Counted from the first letter of the stretch, positions 26,319 through 36,000 are shown. The stretch is 64,000 nucleotides of DNA from Bifidobacterium moukalabense DSM 27321 (GCF_000522505.1 NZ_AZMV01000004.1:248001-312000), one strand, 5' to 3'. Numbers and translations: made by a program. The notes: generated by a model not told the origin, from the letters alone.

Positions 26319-26666
26319 TCACTCGTAATCCGGGAACCAGCCGTCACGATGCATCTGCAGACGCTTTTCCAACAGGGTCTTGAGTTCGTCCTCACTGCGA
26401 CGCTCCAGCAGCATATCCCAATGGGTGCGGGTCGGCTTGCTGATTTCATCGGCCTGACGATCCTCGTCGCCTTCACGATGCGCTACCGCACCGCAGCGGC
26501 ATTCCCATTCGTCGGGCACTTCGGCGCCTTCAGCGAAAGGCAGAATGGTTCGGTGGCCTTTCGGACATACATATGCGATGTCATTGCGTGCCGCGAAATC
26601 CACGTTGTCATCGGATTCCAGCGATTTCGCGCCGATGCTCATGCCTCGCAGACTGCGTTCTGCCAT
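26319..26666 (-). CDS. rbpA: RNA polymerase-binding protein RbpA
   Basis: RbpA is an actinobacteria-specific RNA polymerase partner that stabilises the sigma factor and open complexes. The 115-aa product has the N-terminal tail (SLRGMSIGAKSLESDD), the zinc-binding core (IAYVCPKGHRTILPF ... WECRCG), a basic linker, and the sigma-interaction domain (HWDMLLERRSEDELKTLLEK). The ATG at 26666 has GGAGGCAAAGGC upstream. It lies between the HAD gene and the large helicase, and a 94-base gap suggests its own promoter. Confidence 0.97.
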   Translation of the reverse strand: MAERSLRGMSIGAKSLESDDNVDFAARNDIAYVCPKGHRTILPFAEGAEVPDEWECRCGAVAHREGDEDRQADEISKPTRTHWDMLLERRSEDELKTLLEKRLQMHRDGWFPDYE

Positions 26667-26760
26667 ATTGCCTTTGCCTCCTTGAATCGTTGCTCTGTCT
26701 ACGCTACAGAACAGTTCGGACGTGTTGATTATTCCAATGACTCTGGTGTTCGGACGGGTG

Positions 26761-29367
26761 TCAGTCGACTCCTGAATACGCGACGATGCCACGATTCACG
26801 GCTTCCATTGCCTGTCTGGCCACCGTGGCCAGCGTTCCGGCATGTTCCGCCAGATACGGTTCGGCGACGGCGATCTGCTGAAGTACATCGGCCAATCGTT
26901 TGCAGTTGCGCACGAAATCACCTCCGGTCAGGTCGGTGCCGTACAACACATGCGACAGGCTCTCGCCCCGGGCCCATTCGTAGACGATGTCGGCGATGCC
27001 GAAATCGAGCGGCCTGGGCTCATCAAGGGCATGGTCTTCGCACAGCATGGCGATCTTCGCGTGTATGCCGCGCAGCTGCGCCGCGCAAACGGCCACGTTG
27101 CCTTGGATGCCGCCGGGATAATGGCGTGGCTCTCCCCCGCTCCCCCCGCGTGCCTCATAGATGAGTGACGATACGACACTGGCCAGTTCAGGCGCGTCAA
27201 GACCTTCAAAGGCCCCTTCATCGATCGCCTGCGCCAGCACCAGATCAAGTTCGCTGTACAGATGGCGCAACAGCTGACCATGCTCGGTCAGTCGGTAGTC
27301 CACGTGCTGTGACTGAGCTGAGCCGTATTCCAGATAGCCGAGTTCCTCCAGCACGGTGCAGATGTGGTCGAATTGCCGCGCCACCGACCCGGTGCGTGAT
27401 TCGTAACGATGCCGCACGCGTTCCAGCTCGCGCATCTCACGCGCCCAACGATGCCCCCATTTGAGATGCTGCTGCAGATCGGGGCATTTGCGGCACGGAT
27501 GGTTGCGATCCAACTTGCGCATCGCCGCGATCTTCGCATCAAGATCCATAAACGCATGGCTGCGTTCGTTCTGGGTACGAAAAACCTCATGCTTGAGCCG
27601 ACGGCGTTCGTTCTTCTCCAGTTCGCTCAAGCGCATGCGCAGACGCATGAAATCGGTGAAGTCGCCGAATTCGCAGGTGAAGGCACGTTCGTAACCTTCC
27701 AGGGCCTTTGTCAACGCATCCATCTGGGCTTCGAGCCGCCAGGCCGATTCATTGGCCTCCCATTGCGCGAACGAATGATCAAGCGTAACGCGGGCCGTTT
27801 CGTAGTCACTGGAGTTCAGCAGGTTGACGGCCATATTGAAGGTGGGTCTGAAGCTGGAATGCAACGGGTATACACGTTTGCTGGACAACGCGGCGGCGGT
27901 GGCCGGTACAAAGCCGTGATGATCGACAACCACGGCATGGCCGATGGTGTCGATGCCACGGCGTCCCGCGCGGCCCGTCAACTGGGTGAACTCCCCCGGT
28001 GTGAGGCCGACATGCCCGGTGCCGTCATATTTTTCAAGTTTTTCGACCACTACGCAACGCGCTGGCATATTGATGCCCAAGGCCAGCGTCTCCGTGGCGA
28101 ACACCATTTTGACAAGCCCCTCTTCGAACAATCGTTCGACGATTTGACGGAACAGGGCGATCATGCCGGCATGATGCGGCGCGAAGCCCTCCTCCAACGC
28201 GAAACGGAACTGCGAGAAATGCAGGGCCTTCAGATCCTCCTGGCTGAGCTGACCCTCAATCATCTCATCGACGATACGTCGGATGCGGCGCACCTCATCG
28301 CCGTCGGTCAGCTCCAATCCGGCGTTGATGCATTGTTCGACGGCCCGATCGCAGCCATTACGGGAAAAGATGAAATAGATGCCGGGCAGCATATCGAGAA
28401 AGTTCAGCTCGTCGACCACGGCCCAGCGCTTGGGGGTATGGCGTTCCGCCTTATGGGAGGGTTCCTGCCCTCGCCAGGTGCCCTTTCCCTTGCCCCTGCG
28501 CCTATCGGGGCGCTGCTCCCCTTGCCTGCGTGCCGCCTGGCGATCGAGCTGGTCGAGACGATTCATCAGCTGCGCGTTGAGCTTGACGGTCTGATCGCCG
28601 TTCGCGTCACGGCGATACAGGTCAATGAGTTCCGGCTCGGTGCGGTCATCCGCCTGCACGAGTACGTGCTGCTCCAACGGAACGGGGCGTTTCTCCGAAA
28701 CGACCAGCTTGGTATCCCCTCGTACTGAGGCTATCCAACTGGAAAAATCCTCGACATTCGACACCGTGGCGGAAAGACCGATGATCTTCACGCTTTGCGG
28801 CAGATGGATAATCACCTCTTCCCATACCGGTCCGCGGAACCGGTCCGCAAGATAGTGCACTTCGTCGAGAATCACATAACGCAGCGCCCCAAGTGTCATG
28901 GAGTGCTCGTACAACATGTTGCGCAACACTTCGGTGGTCATGACCACGATGTCGGCTTCGGAGTTGATGGACGTGTCTCCGGTGAGCAGGCCCACCCTAT
29001 CCGGCCCATACTGATCCACCAGATCGTGGTATTTCTGATTGCTCAGCGCTTTGATCGGCGTGGTGTAGAACGCCTTGACATTACGTTCCTGAGCTAGATA
29101 TATGGCAAAATCAGCAACTACTGTCTTGCCCGCTCCCGTCGGAGCGGCCACCAGCACATTGCTGTCGGATTCCAGCGCCTCATTGGCCTCCATCTGGAAA
29201 TCGTCAAGCTCGAATGGCATGGACTGCGCGAATCGCGCGGCGACCGTGGCCTGCCTGCGTTGGGTCTGCTTGAATGCGGCATAGCGTTGTGCCGGTGATG
29301 GCTTCATGGTCTCGTCGGTGCTTGCAGCATCCACGGAACCGTTGTGCCGGTGACGATGATGAGTCAT
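26761..29367 (-). CDS. Ski2/Mtr4-type DEAD/DEAH-box helicase (HelY-like)
   Basis: This large superfamily 2 helicase probably unwinds RNA, as do its Ski2/Mtr4/HelY relatives. The first RecA-like domain has the Q-motif region, Walker A APTGAGKTVVADFAI near residue 78, DEVHYLADRF near 168 and SATVSN near 200. The second domain has ATETLALGINMPAR and TGRAGRRGIDTIGHAVV near 450. The C-terminal third holds the helical arch and DSHCT-type region, with a CRKCPDLQQH cysteine pair in the middle. Length is 868 aa, normal for HelY. The ATG at 29367 follows AAGGAA. In actinobacteria this gene commonly lies near pafBC and the tat or proteasome genes. Confidence 0.93.
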   Translation of the reverse strand: MTHHRHRHNGSVDAASTDETMKPSPAQRYAAFKQTQRRQATVAARFAQSMPFELDDFQMEANEALESDSNVLVAAPTGAGKTVVADFAIYLAQERNVKAFYTTPIKALSNQKYHDLVDQYGPDRVGLLTGDTSINSEADIVVMTTEVLRNMLYEHSMTLGALRYVILDEVHYLADRFRGPVWEEVIIHLPQSVKIIGLSATVSNVEDFSSWIASVRGDTKLVVSEKRPVPLEQHVLVQADDRTEPELIDLYRRDANGDQTVKLNAQLMNRLDQLDRQAARRQGEQRPDRRRGKGKGTWRGQEPSHKAERHTPKRWAVVDELNFLDMLPGIYFIFSRNGCDRAVEQCINAGLELTDGDEVRRIRRIVDEMIEGQLSQEDLKALHFSQFRFALEEGFAPHHAGMIALFRQIVERLFEEGLVKMVFATETLALGINMPARCVVVEKLEKYDGTGHVGLTPGEFTQLTGRAGRRGIDTIGHAVVVDHHGFVPATAAALSSKRVYPLHSSFRPTFNMAVNLLNSSDYETARVTLDHSFAQWEANESAWRLEAQMDALTKALEGYERAFTCEFGDFTDFMRLRMRLSELEKNERRRLKHEVFRTQNERSHAFMDLDAKIAAMRKLDRNHPCRKCPDLQQHLKWGHRWAREMRELERVRHRYESRTGSVARQFDHICTVLEELGYLEYGSAQSQHVDYRLTEHGQLLRHLYSELDLVLAQAIDEGAFEGLDAPELASVVSSLIYEARGGSGGEPRHYPGGIQGNVAVCAAQLRGIHAKIAMLCEDHALDEPRPLDFGIADIVYEWARGESLSHVLYGTDLTGGDFVRNCKRLADVLQQIAVAEPYLAEHAGTLATVARQAMEAVNRGIVAYSGVD

Positions 29368-29386
29368 GATTCCTTATAGGTATTGC

Positions 29387-29704
29387 TTAATCGTTGAAGT
29401 GGTTCCAGCGACCCCACTGAGCGGCATGGCGCTCACGTTTCGCCTCGCGACGTTTGATGACCTGAGCATGGGCGTCTACGTAGCGATTCGCGGCATCCTG
29501 CAATGGTCTGGTGAAGAAAGGCGCGGAATTCGCCTCCTCCTCGGGCAGCGTATTCTGCATGGCCCCGAAGCGTTCGCCGACACGGCCTCCCACCTGCGCA
29601 ATGTCTTTGAACGCATGATAGCCGTGCAACACCACATAGATGCATCCCGCGACGATCATTGCCAGCATGAACAGAACAAGCAGAAGCCAGATCCACCAAG
29701 GCAT
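29387..29704 (-). CDS. small single-pass membrane protein
   Basis: The 105-aa product has one membrane segment at residues 3-27 (WIWLLLVLFMLAMIVAGCIYVV) and a long charged helical tail with RREAKRERHAAQWGRW near the end. There is no catalytic motif. It lies between pafBC and the helicase, 12 bases after the pafBC stop, so all three are probably co-transcribed. The function is unknown. Confidence 0.75.
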   Translation of the reverse strand: MPWWIWLLLVLFMLAMIVAGCIYVVLHGYHAFKDIAQVGGRVGERFGAMQNTLPEEEANSAPFFTRPLQDAANRYVDAHAQVIKRREAKRERHAAQWGRWNHFND

Positions 29705-29716
29705 GTCGTTCTCCGA

Positions 29717-31630
29717 TCAGTCTTCGTTCTCATGACCGCCGATGCTGAGCTCATGCTGGGCTCGCGCGACGATCATCGTGCGCAGGGTCTCCGGCGCAAC
29801 CGCGGTGATATGACGGGCATGTGCGATGCAGAAGGCGACATACCAAGAATCGGAGGAGACAATCAGATGCACCTTTTTGCCATCCCCGCACTGCTCGACG
29901 GTGGCGCCGGGAAGACGGTCGATGAATGGCAGATCGGACTGATTGGTGATGAACACGGCTGCGGTGCCGTTATCGAAGCTCCATTTACGCAGCTCGGATA
30001 CTGGCACATCCGGAATATCGACCTTTTCGATCGGTTCGACCAACTCGGCCTTCTCAATGCGCGAGATGCGCAGCACCTGCCAGATGCGAGGCTTGCCATT
30101 GGCCTTATTGATGGTGGTGTCTTTCCTGACGAACCGCAGCCTGTCCTTCGGCGCGGCATTGGCCACGTCGGTCCATACCGCAACGAAATACACACCTTCA
30201 TCGACGAAGATCTTGTCGGGGGCGACAAGCTTGCGACGGGTGTTTCCGGCACCATCGGTGTATTCCATGTCAAGCAGGGCACCCTTTGCGATGGCGTTCT
30301 TGACGATGGAGAAGCTGCGGGGTTCCATTTCATAGCCGGTCAGGCTGAGCCAAGGCATCTGACCTGGCTCGACGTGCTGGCGCAGACGACGATACAAGGA
30401 TTCAGCCTGGCTGCGTTGCCTATCCGGCAACAGCGGCGAATGCGCCAGATAGCTCACCGAAGCGGTCAGCATGCTCAGATACTGCTGGGAGATGCCGGCG
30501 AGGCGCTCCAGCCCCAGTGAATTCGTGGCGGATACGATGCCTTCGGCATCCAGCAGGGACCAATCGATATCGAAGAACTGGCTACCCGCCATTTCACCAT
30601 CATCCGACACCGTGGTAAGCGTGTTGATGTCCTTATGGATGACGTTGACGTACTTCTTCATCTCATCATCGGATTTCGGCTTGCCGATGAAACGTTCGGC
30701 AAGCTCCTCCAACGAGTATTCCTCGCCGAGATGCGCCGACAGGAACAGCATCAGACGCAATCTGCGGTCGACTTCGCTGCCGGTCTGGAACGCGGAATTC
30801 TTCTTCTGGCGGCCCTTGCCTTCCTCCGATTCGTCATCATCCGCGCTCTTGCGGCTGATTTCCGGAGAGACGACGGTGGAGCGATTGGCACCGGCGGATT
30901 CATCGGCCGGCTGGAACTGTGTCGCGGCGTTCAGACGGCGGTTGAACGCATCAACGGCCTCCTGCGGGCTCACGATGCATGCACCCGGGTGGCTGAGCAC
31001 GAACATGGCCAGGTCATCCGAATCGGTGTAGGCGACATTCAGATGCTCGCCGTCGACATCCACGGTTGCGGCGAAACGGCGTTGATCGACCACCTTGACG
31101 AGTTCGTCGGGAATGGCCTGCGTACCAAGGCCCGGAGCGATGGAATCAAGCCCGAGACCCGGAATCGGGGTCTGAGGCACACGCGGTGCCGTACGGGAGG
31201 TGTGTTGCACCTGCTGCACGGGGGTCGAGGAAATCGACATGGAACGAGCCAGATAGTTCGCCGCGGCAAGCACGGGAAGGTCTTCCTGCGCGAAACGCAG
31301 CCGAACACGCGGCTCATCGCCCAATTGCAGACGATACGAAGCGAAATCCTGGCCTTCGGATTTCGAAGAATATTCCGGTTGTCGGGATTCGATGGCGATG
31401 CCCATGGCGGCCAGTTTGGCGCGGTCGCGCTGAAATTGCTTGGCGAATGCCGCCTTCGCCGCCTGGTCGGCCAGCTCGCCGTAGGAATCGGCGTACGCCT
31501 TCACGCGCTGGGCGATCTGACGGGAGGTGAGCCATTGCGGGAAAGCTGAAGACAACACGGCCAATACGTCGAGCTCGTGCTTGCCCCATTTGTCGGAAAA
31601 ACGCCGCCTTCCGTTACTGCCCTCTGCCAT
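29717..31630 (-). CDS. WYL domain regulator, fused PafB-PafC
   Basis: PafBC is the main LexA-independent activator of the DNA-damage response in mycobacteria and relatives. There it is two adjacent proteins; here one 637-aa chain has both halves. Half one has a winged helix (SAFPQWLTSRQIAQRVKAYA) and a C-terminal WCX-type domain (RFAATVDVDGEHLNVAY), but its WYL core looks shortened. Half two has another winged helix (GEEYSLEELAERFIG), a WYL domain near residues 455-550 (LLDMEYTDGAGNTRRKL, VYFVAVWTD) and a WCX domain. The segment between halves is low-complexity and charged. Its targets could include the uvr and ruv genes in this window (inference). Confidence 0.88.
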   Translation of the reverse strand: MAEGSNGRRRFSDKWGKHELDVLAVLSSAFPQWLTSRQIAQRVKAYADSYGELADQAAKAAFAKQFQRDRAKLAAMGIAIESRQPEYSSKSEGQDFASYRLQLGDEPRVRLRFAQEDLPVLAAANYLARSMSISSTPVQQVQHTSRTAPRVPQTPIPGLGLDSIAPGLGTQAIPDELVKVVDQRRFAATVDVDGEHLNVAYTDSDDLAMFVLSHPGACIVSPQEAVDAFNRRLNAATQFQPADESAGANRSTVVSPEISRKSADDDESEEGKGRQKKNSAFQTGSEVDRRLRLMLFLSAHLGEEYSLEELAERFIGKPKSDDEMKKYVNVIHKDINTLTTVSDDGEMAGSQFFDIDWSLLDAEGIVSATNSLGLERLAGISQQYLSMLTASVSYLAHSPLLPDRQRSQAESLYRRLRQHVEPGQMPWLSLTGYEMEPRSFSIVKNAIAKGALLDMEYTDGAGNTRRKLVAPDKIFVDEGVYFVAVWTDVANAAPKDRLRFVRKDTTINKANGKPRIWQVLRISRIEKAELVEPIEKVDIPDVPVSELRKWSFDNGTAAVFITNQSDLPFIDRLPGATVEQCGDGKKVHLIVSSDSWYVAFCIAHARHITAVAPETLRTMIVARAQHELSIGGHENED

Positions 31631-31769
31631 TAGTCCTCACGTCTCGTTAACGTTTCGTTGTAAGTGTGTGGTCCACATGCCACACCTCATTCCATGATAG
31701 AGGGTTTTCGCGTATATCGCGTTCAATTTACGAAAAAACAACGTTTTTCGTGTTGGGCATAGCCTTGTT

Positions 31770-33200
31770 TCAGACCCAATCATCCGGCTCGACGCCTTGC
31801 GGCCCAACGTATTCGCCATTCGGTACATAGCTCGGCTCACCCTGATCGGAAAGCCGCGCGTCGCCGAACATCATGACGTCCCTGCCAAAGGTCCAATCCC
31901 CTTCGATGGTCACCGAATTGGCGGCGGCAAGCGAAGGCACGGAATACGGGAAACGTGTGTCGAAATCATGGATGTTCTTGTAGTAGTGCGCGTCGAGATG
32001 CACCGTGGGGAAAATGTAGTTGCCGTCCTCCATCTCATACTGGTCGGTCAGATGGAAACGGTCGGAACGCATGATGAACAGATCGTCCGTGGTCTTGACC
32101 GGCAGGAAACGCATACGATCCACGCACACGCAGGTCGCACCGTCGAACAGCGTGACGGCTGCACCCATGGCGGTTTCCAGTTGGATGACCGGTTCACTGG
32201 TCGGATCGGTGGGATCCACGGTCTTCCTGTTGCGAATCACCGGCAGCGGCAATACGCCGTCATACGCGGCAAGCTTGGCTTTCAACGCATCGATGCGCAC
32301 CCAGATGCTATTGGTGTTGAAGTACGGATATTTGTCGATGTTCTGTGCGTCATCCTTGTCGTCGGGATGCACTTGGCTCATTTCGCGCAGCATAAGACGT
32401 CCGGTCGTCTTATCGCGTACGATGTGGCCGCCCTTACGGTCGGCCGGCGTGCGTTTGGCTACCTCGATCATGAACGGCGCACCGGTATTCTCGAAATGCT
32501 GGGCGAGCGTACGCGAGGGACGTGCCCCCAGGTTGTCGGAGTTCGAAATGAACAGATACTTAAAGCCCCGTTCCTCGAGCTTGTCAAGCAGGCCTGACTC
32601 CCACACGGTGGAGAACAGGTCTCCATGCCCCGGCGGGCACCATTCAAGTTCGGGATTCGAGGGGAATGAGACCGGTGAACCGGTCTTGGCGCTGATTTTC
32701 GGCTCCTGGTGCTGTATGATTTCCATCGGAATCTCATCCTGGTGGAATTTCTTGTTGGTCCGCATCACCTTCATGGTGTCGTCGGACGTACGGAAGGAAT
32801 TCATCAGGGTGAGTGGAAGCTCCACGCCCAGACGGGTACGGGCGGTGAGCACCTGACCGATGATGATGTCGATGAAACGCATCTGACGGGCCTTATGTCG
32901 GCGTACCGGTAGCAATGATTTGGCGCAATCCAAGCCCATGGAGGTGCCAAGGCCGCCGTTGAGCTTCAGGAAGGCGGTCTGTGCGAAGGCGTCGACCGCC
33001 TTGTCATGGTTGATGGTCTCGTACACGTCATGAAAGCTCGGCACGCCGGTAAGCGGTTCGACCTCATCCTCACGAATCCAGCTGCTGGCCTCCTCGTTAC
33101 GCCAGACCTCATACAGGCGTTTGAACTGGGCGATGGCCATATCGGTCATTCCGTGTTCCCGCATCTTTACGGCGGACTGTTCGAATACGTCCTCAGTCAA
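31770..33200 (-). CDS. UTP-glucose-1-phosphate uridylyltransferase (eukaryotic-type UGPase)
   Basis: This enzyme makes UDP-glucose from UTP and glucose 1-phosphate. Bifidobacteria use it in the Leloir and galacto-N-biose routes to recycle UDP-glucose. The family signature FLKLNGGLGTSMGLDCAKSLLPV is near residue 85, and the sugar-binding EWCPPGHGDLFSTVWESGLL near 210. The later KAKLAAYDGVLPLPVIRNRKTVDP segment fits the UGPase/UAP superfamily. Length is 476 aa. I chose TTG at 33200 because GGAAGGGA lies six to seven bases before it; the ATG six codons upstream overlaps that site. Specificity between glucose and other hexose phosphates cannot be settled by reading. Confidence 0.88.
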   Translation of the reverse strand: MTEDVFEQSAVKMREHGMTDMAIAQFKRLYEVWRNEEASSWIREDEVEPLTGVPSFHDVYETINHDKAVDAFAQTAFLKLNGGLGTSMGLDCAKSLLPVRRHKARQMRFIDIIIGQVLTARTRLGVELPLTLMNSFRTSDDTMKVMRTNKKFHQDEIPMEIIQHQEPKISAKTGSPVSFPSNPELEWCPPGHGDLFSTVWESGLLDKLEERGFKYLFISNSDNLGARPSRTLAQHFENTGAPFMIEVAKRTPADRKGGHIVRDKTTGRLMLREMSQVHPDDKDDAQNIDKYPYFNTNSIWVRIDALKAKLAAYDGVLPLPVIRNRKTVDPTDPTSEPVIQLETAMGAAVTLFDGATCVCVDRMRFLPVKTTDDLFIMRSDRFHLTDQYEMEDGNYIFPTVHLDAHYYKNIHDFDTRFPYSVPSLAAANSVTIEGDWTFGRDVMMFGDARLSDQGEPSYVPNGEYVGPQGVEPDDWV

Positions 33201-33347
33201 TGTGGTTCCCTTCCGCATCGGGCATCATCTCTAGTAACAGTGTAGCCATCTTACGGCACCTCACGGTTATCGGGGGTAAATGACCACGCGACGGTGTGCG
33301 ATTCATCACAAATGACACACGTACGACATCTGCGCGACACGTTGCGT

Positions 33348-33377
33348 TTGAAAATCACCAGGAGATATGCTAAATTT
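33348..33377 (+). promoter_or_regulatory. promoter of tRNA-Pro
   Basis: TTGAAA (33348-33353) and an extended TGCTAAATT with -10 TAAATT (33372-33377) are separated by 18 bases. The -10 box ends 24 bases before the tRNA. Confidence 0.6.
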
Positions 33378-33401
33378 CTCACTTGGTGCTTTGCACCGTT
33401 C

Positions 33402-33477
<76 letters not shown>

Positions 33478-33479
33478 AA

Positions 33480-33525
33480 AACGGCGGAATTCCAACGATT
33501 TCAGGACCTTCGGAATGCCGCCGTT
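33480..33525 (+). terminator. terminator after tRNA-Pro
   Basis: The arms AACGGCGGAATTCC and GGAATGCCGCCGTT pair with one mismatch around an 18-base loop and are followed by a single T. It starts three bases after the tRNA. Confidence 0.6.
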
Positions 33526-33653
33526 TGCGTATGTTTGGGCAAGTTTGGGCAGTCTCCGCTCTTGCTTTGCCTGGATTTGGCGGATGCTTATCGGCCTTGC
33601 GTGTATAGGTGTATAGGGCCTTTTTGACTTGTCTGGCCTATTCGATGGCAGAA

Positions 33654-33690
33654 CGGAATCGCCGGTTCGTGCGAGTGGCCGGCGATTCCG
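33654..33690 (-). terminator. terminator after the hydrolase gene
   Basis: A perfect 12-bp stem (CGGAATCGCCGG with CCGGCGATTCCG) encloses a 13-base loop and lies just past the hydrolase stop on the minus strand. The T-tract is weak (TTCTGCC). Confidence 0.6.
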
Positions 33691-33698
33691 CTCCTCGT

Positions 33699-34827
33699 TC
33701 ATTTGCTGGTCAGGAAGTTCTGTATCTCCTCAAAGGCGACGCTGATATTGTCGATCTGGCAATGTAGAACGCCGCCCGTCTCTTCGGTGAACAGGCGTGT
33801 CGTCAGCTTTCTGGCATTGACCATCCGTGCTTCCATCTCTTTGAGCCGATAGCTCGGAACGTACATATCATGGCTTCCCGCCAGTAGCAGGCAGTCCTGC
33901 TTGATGAGTTCCAGATAGGGCGAGATGTTATGCCGTTTGATCTGGTTTATCATGTCGAACGGATTGGTCTGCCCCGTTATGTTCTGGCCATGCTGCACCA
34001 TCCATCTTAAGTTGAGATCGTTCGTCATTCTTCGGCCGATCACCCTATTGATGAGCGTTTTTTTGTTTGAGCAGGAGACCTATATTCAGCAAGGAATATT
34101 CCACCGGACTTGTTTGCAATTTGAGGGTATCCATTGCGGAGTAGAAGATGTCAAAGGCGATGCATTTATTGATTCGTTGTTCACGTGATGCCGCCTTCAA
34201 AACGAAGTAGCCGCCCCAGGAAAGGCCGATGGCGTCCACCTCCTCCAATGCAAAATAGTCCAGAACCTGTTTGACGACCTTTTCATAATCCGCCTCCAAA
34301 TAAAGTTTTTGGAAGGGGACGGAACCTTGACCGGGGCCATCGAATAGTAACAGGTTATAGTCCACGTTTTCTTGCAGAGGCAGGAACCAAGACACCAGTT
34401 CCTCCATATAGGAATCGGACCCACCTATTACCAGAAGAGTTTTCGTGGCGTTTTCCTTGGGAATGAAGACGGCTGGCAAATAGCCATTGGAGTAGGGGAT
34501 GCGGTGAAATTGGAATCCGTCATTGCTGTGGAATAATTCAAGACAATCCCTATATTTTAGATAGGTTTCTTGCTTGCGGGTGTCATCAAAGTTAAGATAA
34601 AATAGGCTGGCCCGATAATAGGTCATGGCGATTTCGAATTGCCCTATCGATCGGTAATGTTCCGCTCTTTGGGACCACCATTGATACCATGTTTCGAAAT
34701 CATGGTCAATCTGACGGATCGTTTCAAGATCTTCCGCGATGGTCGGATATCTTTTTTTCAATTCACCCGTCAGTCTGAGAATCTGAAAATCGAAATTTTC
34801 GATTCCTGTGTATTTTTCGATGGTCAT
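33699..34827 (-). pseudogene. alpha/beta hydrolase, interrupted by a frameshift
   Basis: Two adjacent frames together encode one alpha/beta hydrolase of about 375 aa. The upstream part (34827-34045) has an N-terminal helical region, the core LLVIGGSDSYMEELVSWFLP, LLLFDGPGQGSVP, and the nucleophile elbow IGLSWGGYF (serine in GLSWGG). The downstream part (34043-33699) has the late strand DCLLLAGSHDMYVPSYRL, with the acid residue, and TGGVLHCQ, with the catalytic histidine. The break is at a run of seven T (34058-34064; A on the coding strand): dropping one base joins KQK to TLINRVIGRR in frame. The start ATG at 34827 has GAGGAG. The gene is AT-rich compared with neighbours, so it was probably acquired. 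Either a real inactivation, slippage or a sequencing error. Confidence 0.8.
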
Positions 34828-34841
34828 ACCGCTCCTCTTTG

Positions 34842-34883
34842 GCATTCGTTACGATGGAGACGTATCAACACAGTAACGAATGC
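34842..34883. promoter_or_regulatory. 11-bp inverted repeat, likely TetR operator
   Basis: GCATTCGTTAC at 34842-34852 and GTAACGAATGC at 34873-34883 are perfect complements with a 20-base spacer (31 bases centre to centre). It lies in the divergent spacer, 14 bases upstream of the hydrolase start. Confidence 0.6.
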
Positions 34884-35022
34884 GTGGCGAGATACAAGTT
34901 CTGACCTTACAAGAGCCACTGATCCGATCCGAAAGTGGCGGCAGGAATCGGAATTTTGCGGCTGTACGCTATACAGGTGGTAACACGAAATAATGACGCC
35001 GAGTAGAAGGAGGAAACGGAGA

Positions 35023-35613
35023 ATGAATGGCAAGGAGTGGCAAATAGAGACCTCCAAAACGAAGATTGTGGACGCTGTTTTTACGCTGTTGCCCGATAAC
35101 ACGTTTGATGAGTTGACGTTGAATGAAATATTGAATGAGGCGGGAGTCTCCAAGCGTACGTTTTACCGTTATTTCAAGCATAAAGATGACATTTTGGAAT
35201 TTTATTATGATCAATTCGTTACGAGATACTATCAACTGAAAGATGAGATCATAAGACAAACATCACTTAAGAAGATGATGATCATTAATCTTGATTATTT
35301 TTTCAAGAATAGGGAACGATTGAGACTATTGATCAGGGATCGTAGGCACTACCGCTTGATAGAGAATTTCAATCGGGTGAACGAGCGAATGTATATGGGA
35401 AGCGCCGTATGGAAGCGTATCAGGGCGGATGAGCCTGATCTTTCCTTGGATGATATGTATTATTTCACAGTCGGTGGTTATTCCAATATTATTATCCATC
35501 GGATTATGGAAGAGAATCCTAAGAGCTCTTCTGAAATCGCCGATGATATCTTTAGGGCGCTCGGCGAACTCATCAAGGTTTTTCAAATGCCCAATAGAAA
35601 ACGCCCCGCCTGA
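35023..35613 (+). CDS. TetR/AcrR family transcriptional regulator
   Basis: The 196-aa product has a classic TetR helix-turn-helix at residues 12-58 (TKIVDAVFTLLPDNTFDELT, ILNEAGVSKRTFYRYFKHKD). The ligand-binding C-terminal domain is unassigned. The ATG at 35023 has AAGGAGG nine bases upstream, so a start at 34993 is less likely. It diverges from the hydrolase, with an inverted repeat between them, so it probably represses that gene and itself and responds to a hydrolase substrate (inference). Codons are AT-rich (many AAT, ATT, TTT), unlike surrounding genes, and suggest recent acquisition from a low-GC host. Confidence 0.85.
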   Translation: MNGKEWQIETSKTKIVDAVFTLLPDNTFDELTLNEILNEAGVSKRTFYRYFKHKDDILEFYYDQFVTRYYQLKDEIIRQTSLKKMMIINLDYFFKNRERLRLLIRDRRHYRLIENFNRVNERMYMGSAVWKRIRADEPDLSLDDMYYFTVGGYSNIIIHRIMEENPKSSSEIADDIFRALGELIKVFQMPNRKRPA

Positions 35614-35649
35614 TTCGCTGCACTATAAGCATCGGTAAGCCTCTTCGGA

Positions 35650-36000
35650 AACGAAATGGAGTACGGATCGCCGTCCGAACCGTCCTCATGCACCGTCATC
35701 CATAAGCCAAGCGGCCGCTGGTACGTCAGCTTCGTCACCCAGGTCAAGGAACAGGACTACGCGCCATTCGACAGAAAAGCCACGATGGATTTATTGGGGC
35801 GAGCTCGGCAGCATCGTCTACGATGACGGCGAACGCCGCCGCATCCGTAACCCGAAGGAACCGTCACATCGGATCAAAGCACTCCGGCGGCAGCAAAGGA
35901 AACTCTCCCGCCAGCGCAAAGGCTCCGGCTCCGGCCGGTACGAAAAGCAAAGGCGCAGGATCGCCCGACTGTATGCCAAGGCGGGCACCCCTCACGCATG
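35650..36000 (+). pseudogene. TnpB-type (IS200/IS605 OrfB) transposase remnant
   Basis: Translation in two to three frames gives fragments of a TnpB/OrfB protein. One frame has CTVIHKPSGRWYVSFVTQV (the strand before the RuvC-like domain). After a frame change comes SIVYDDGERRRIRNPKEPSH, then ALRRQQRKLSRQRKGSGSGR and RRRIARLYAK. This RRxQRKLSRxxKGS...RRRIARL pattern is the basic helix typical of the family. Start, N-terminal domain and the C-terminal zinc ribbon are missing. It is therefore a decayed relic of about 350 bases. No matching TnpA or left end is evident. Confidence 0.8.

Noticed and set aside
34045..34070. A AAA AAC as a programmed -1 frameshift site in the hydrolase
   Set aside because: The heptamer is in the right phase for -1 slippage, but the downstream hydrolase frame needs a +1 shift, so -1 slippage would not restore it.
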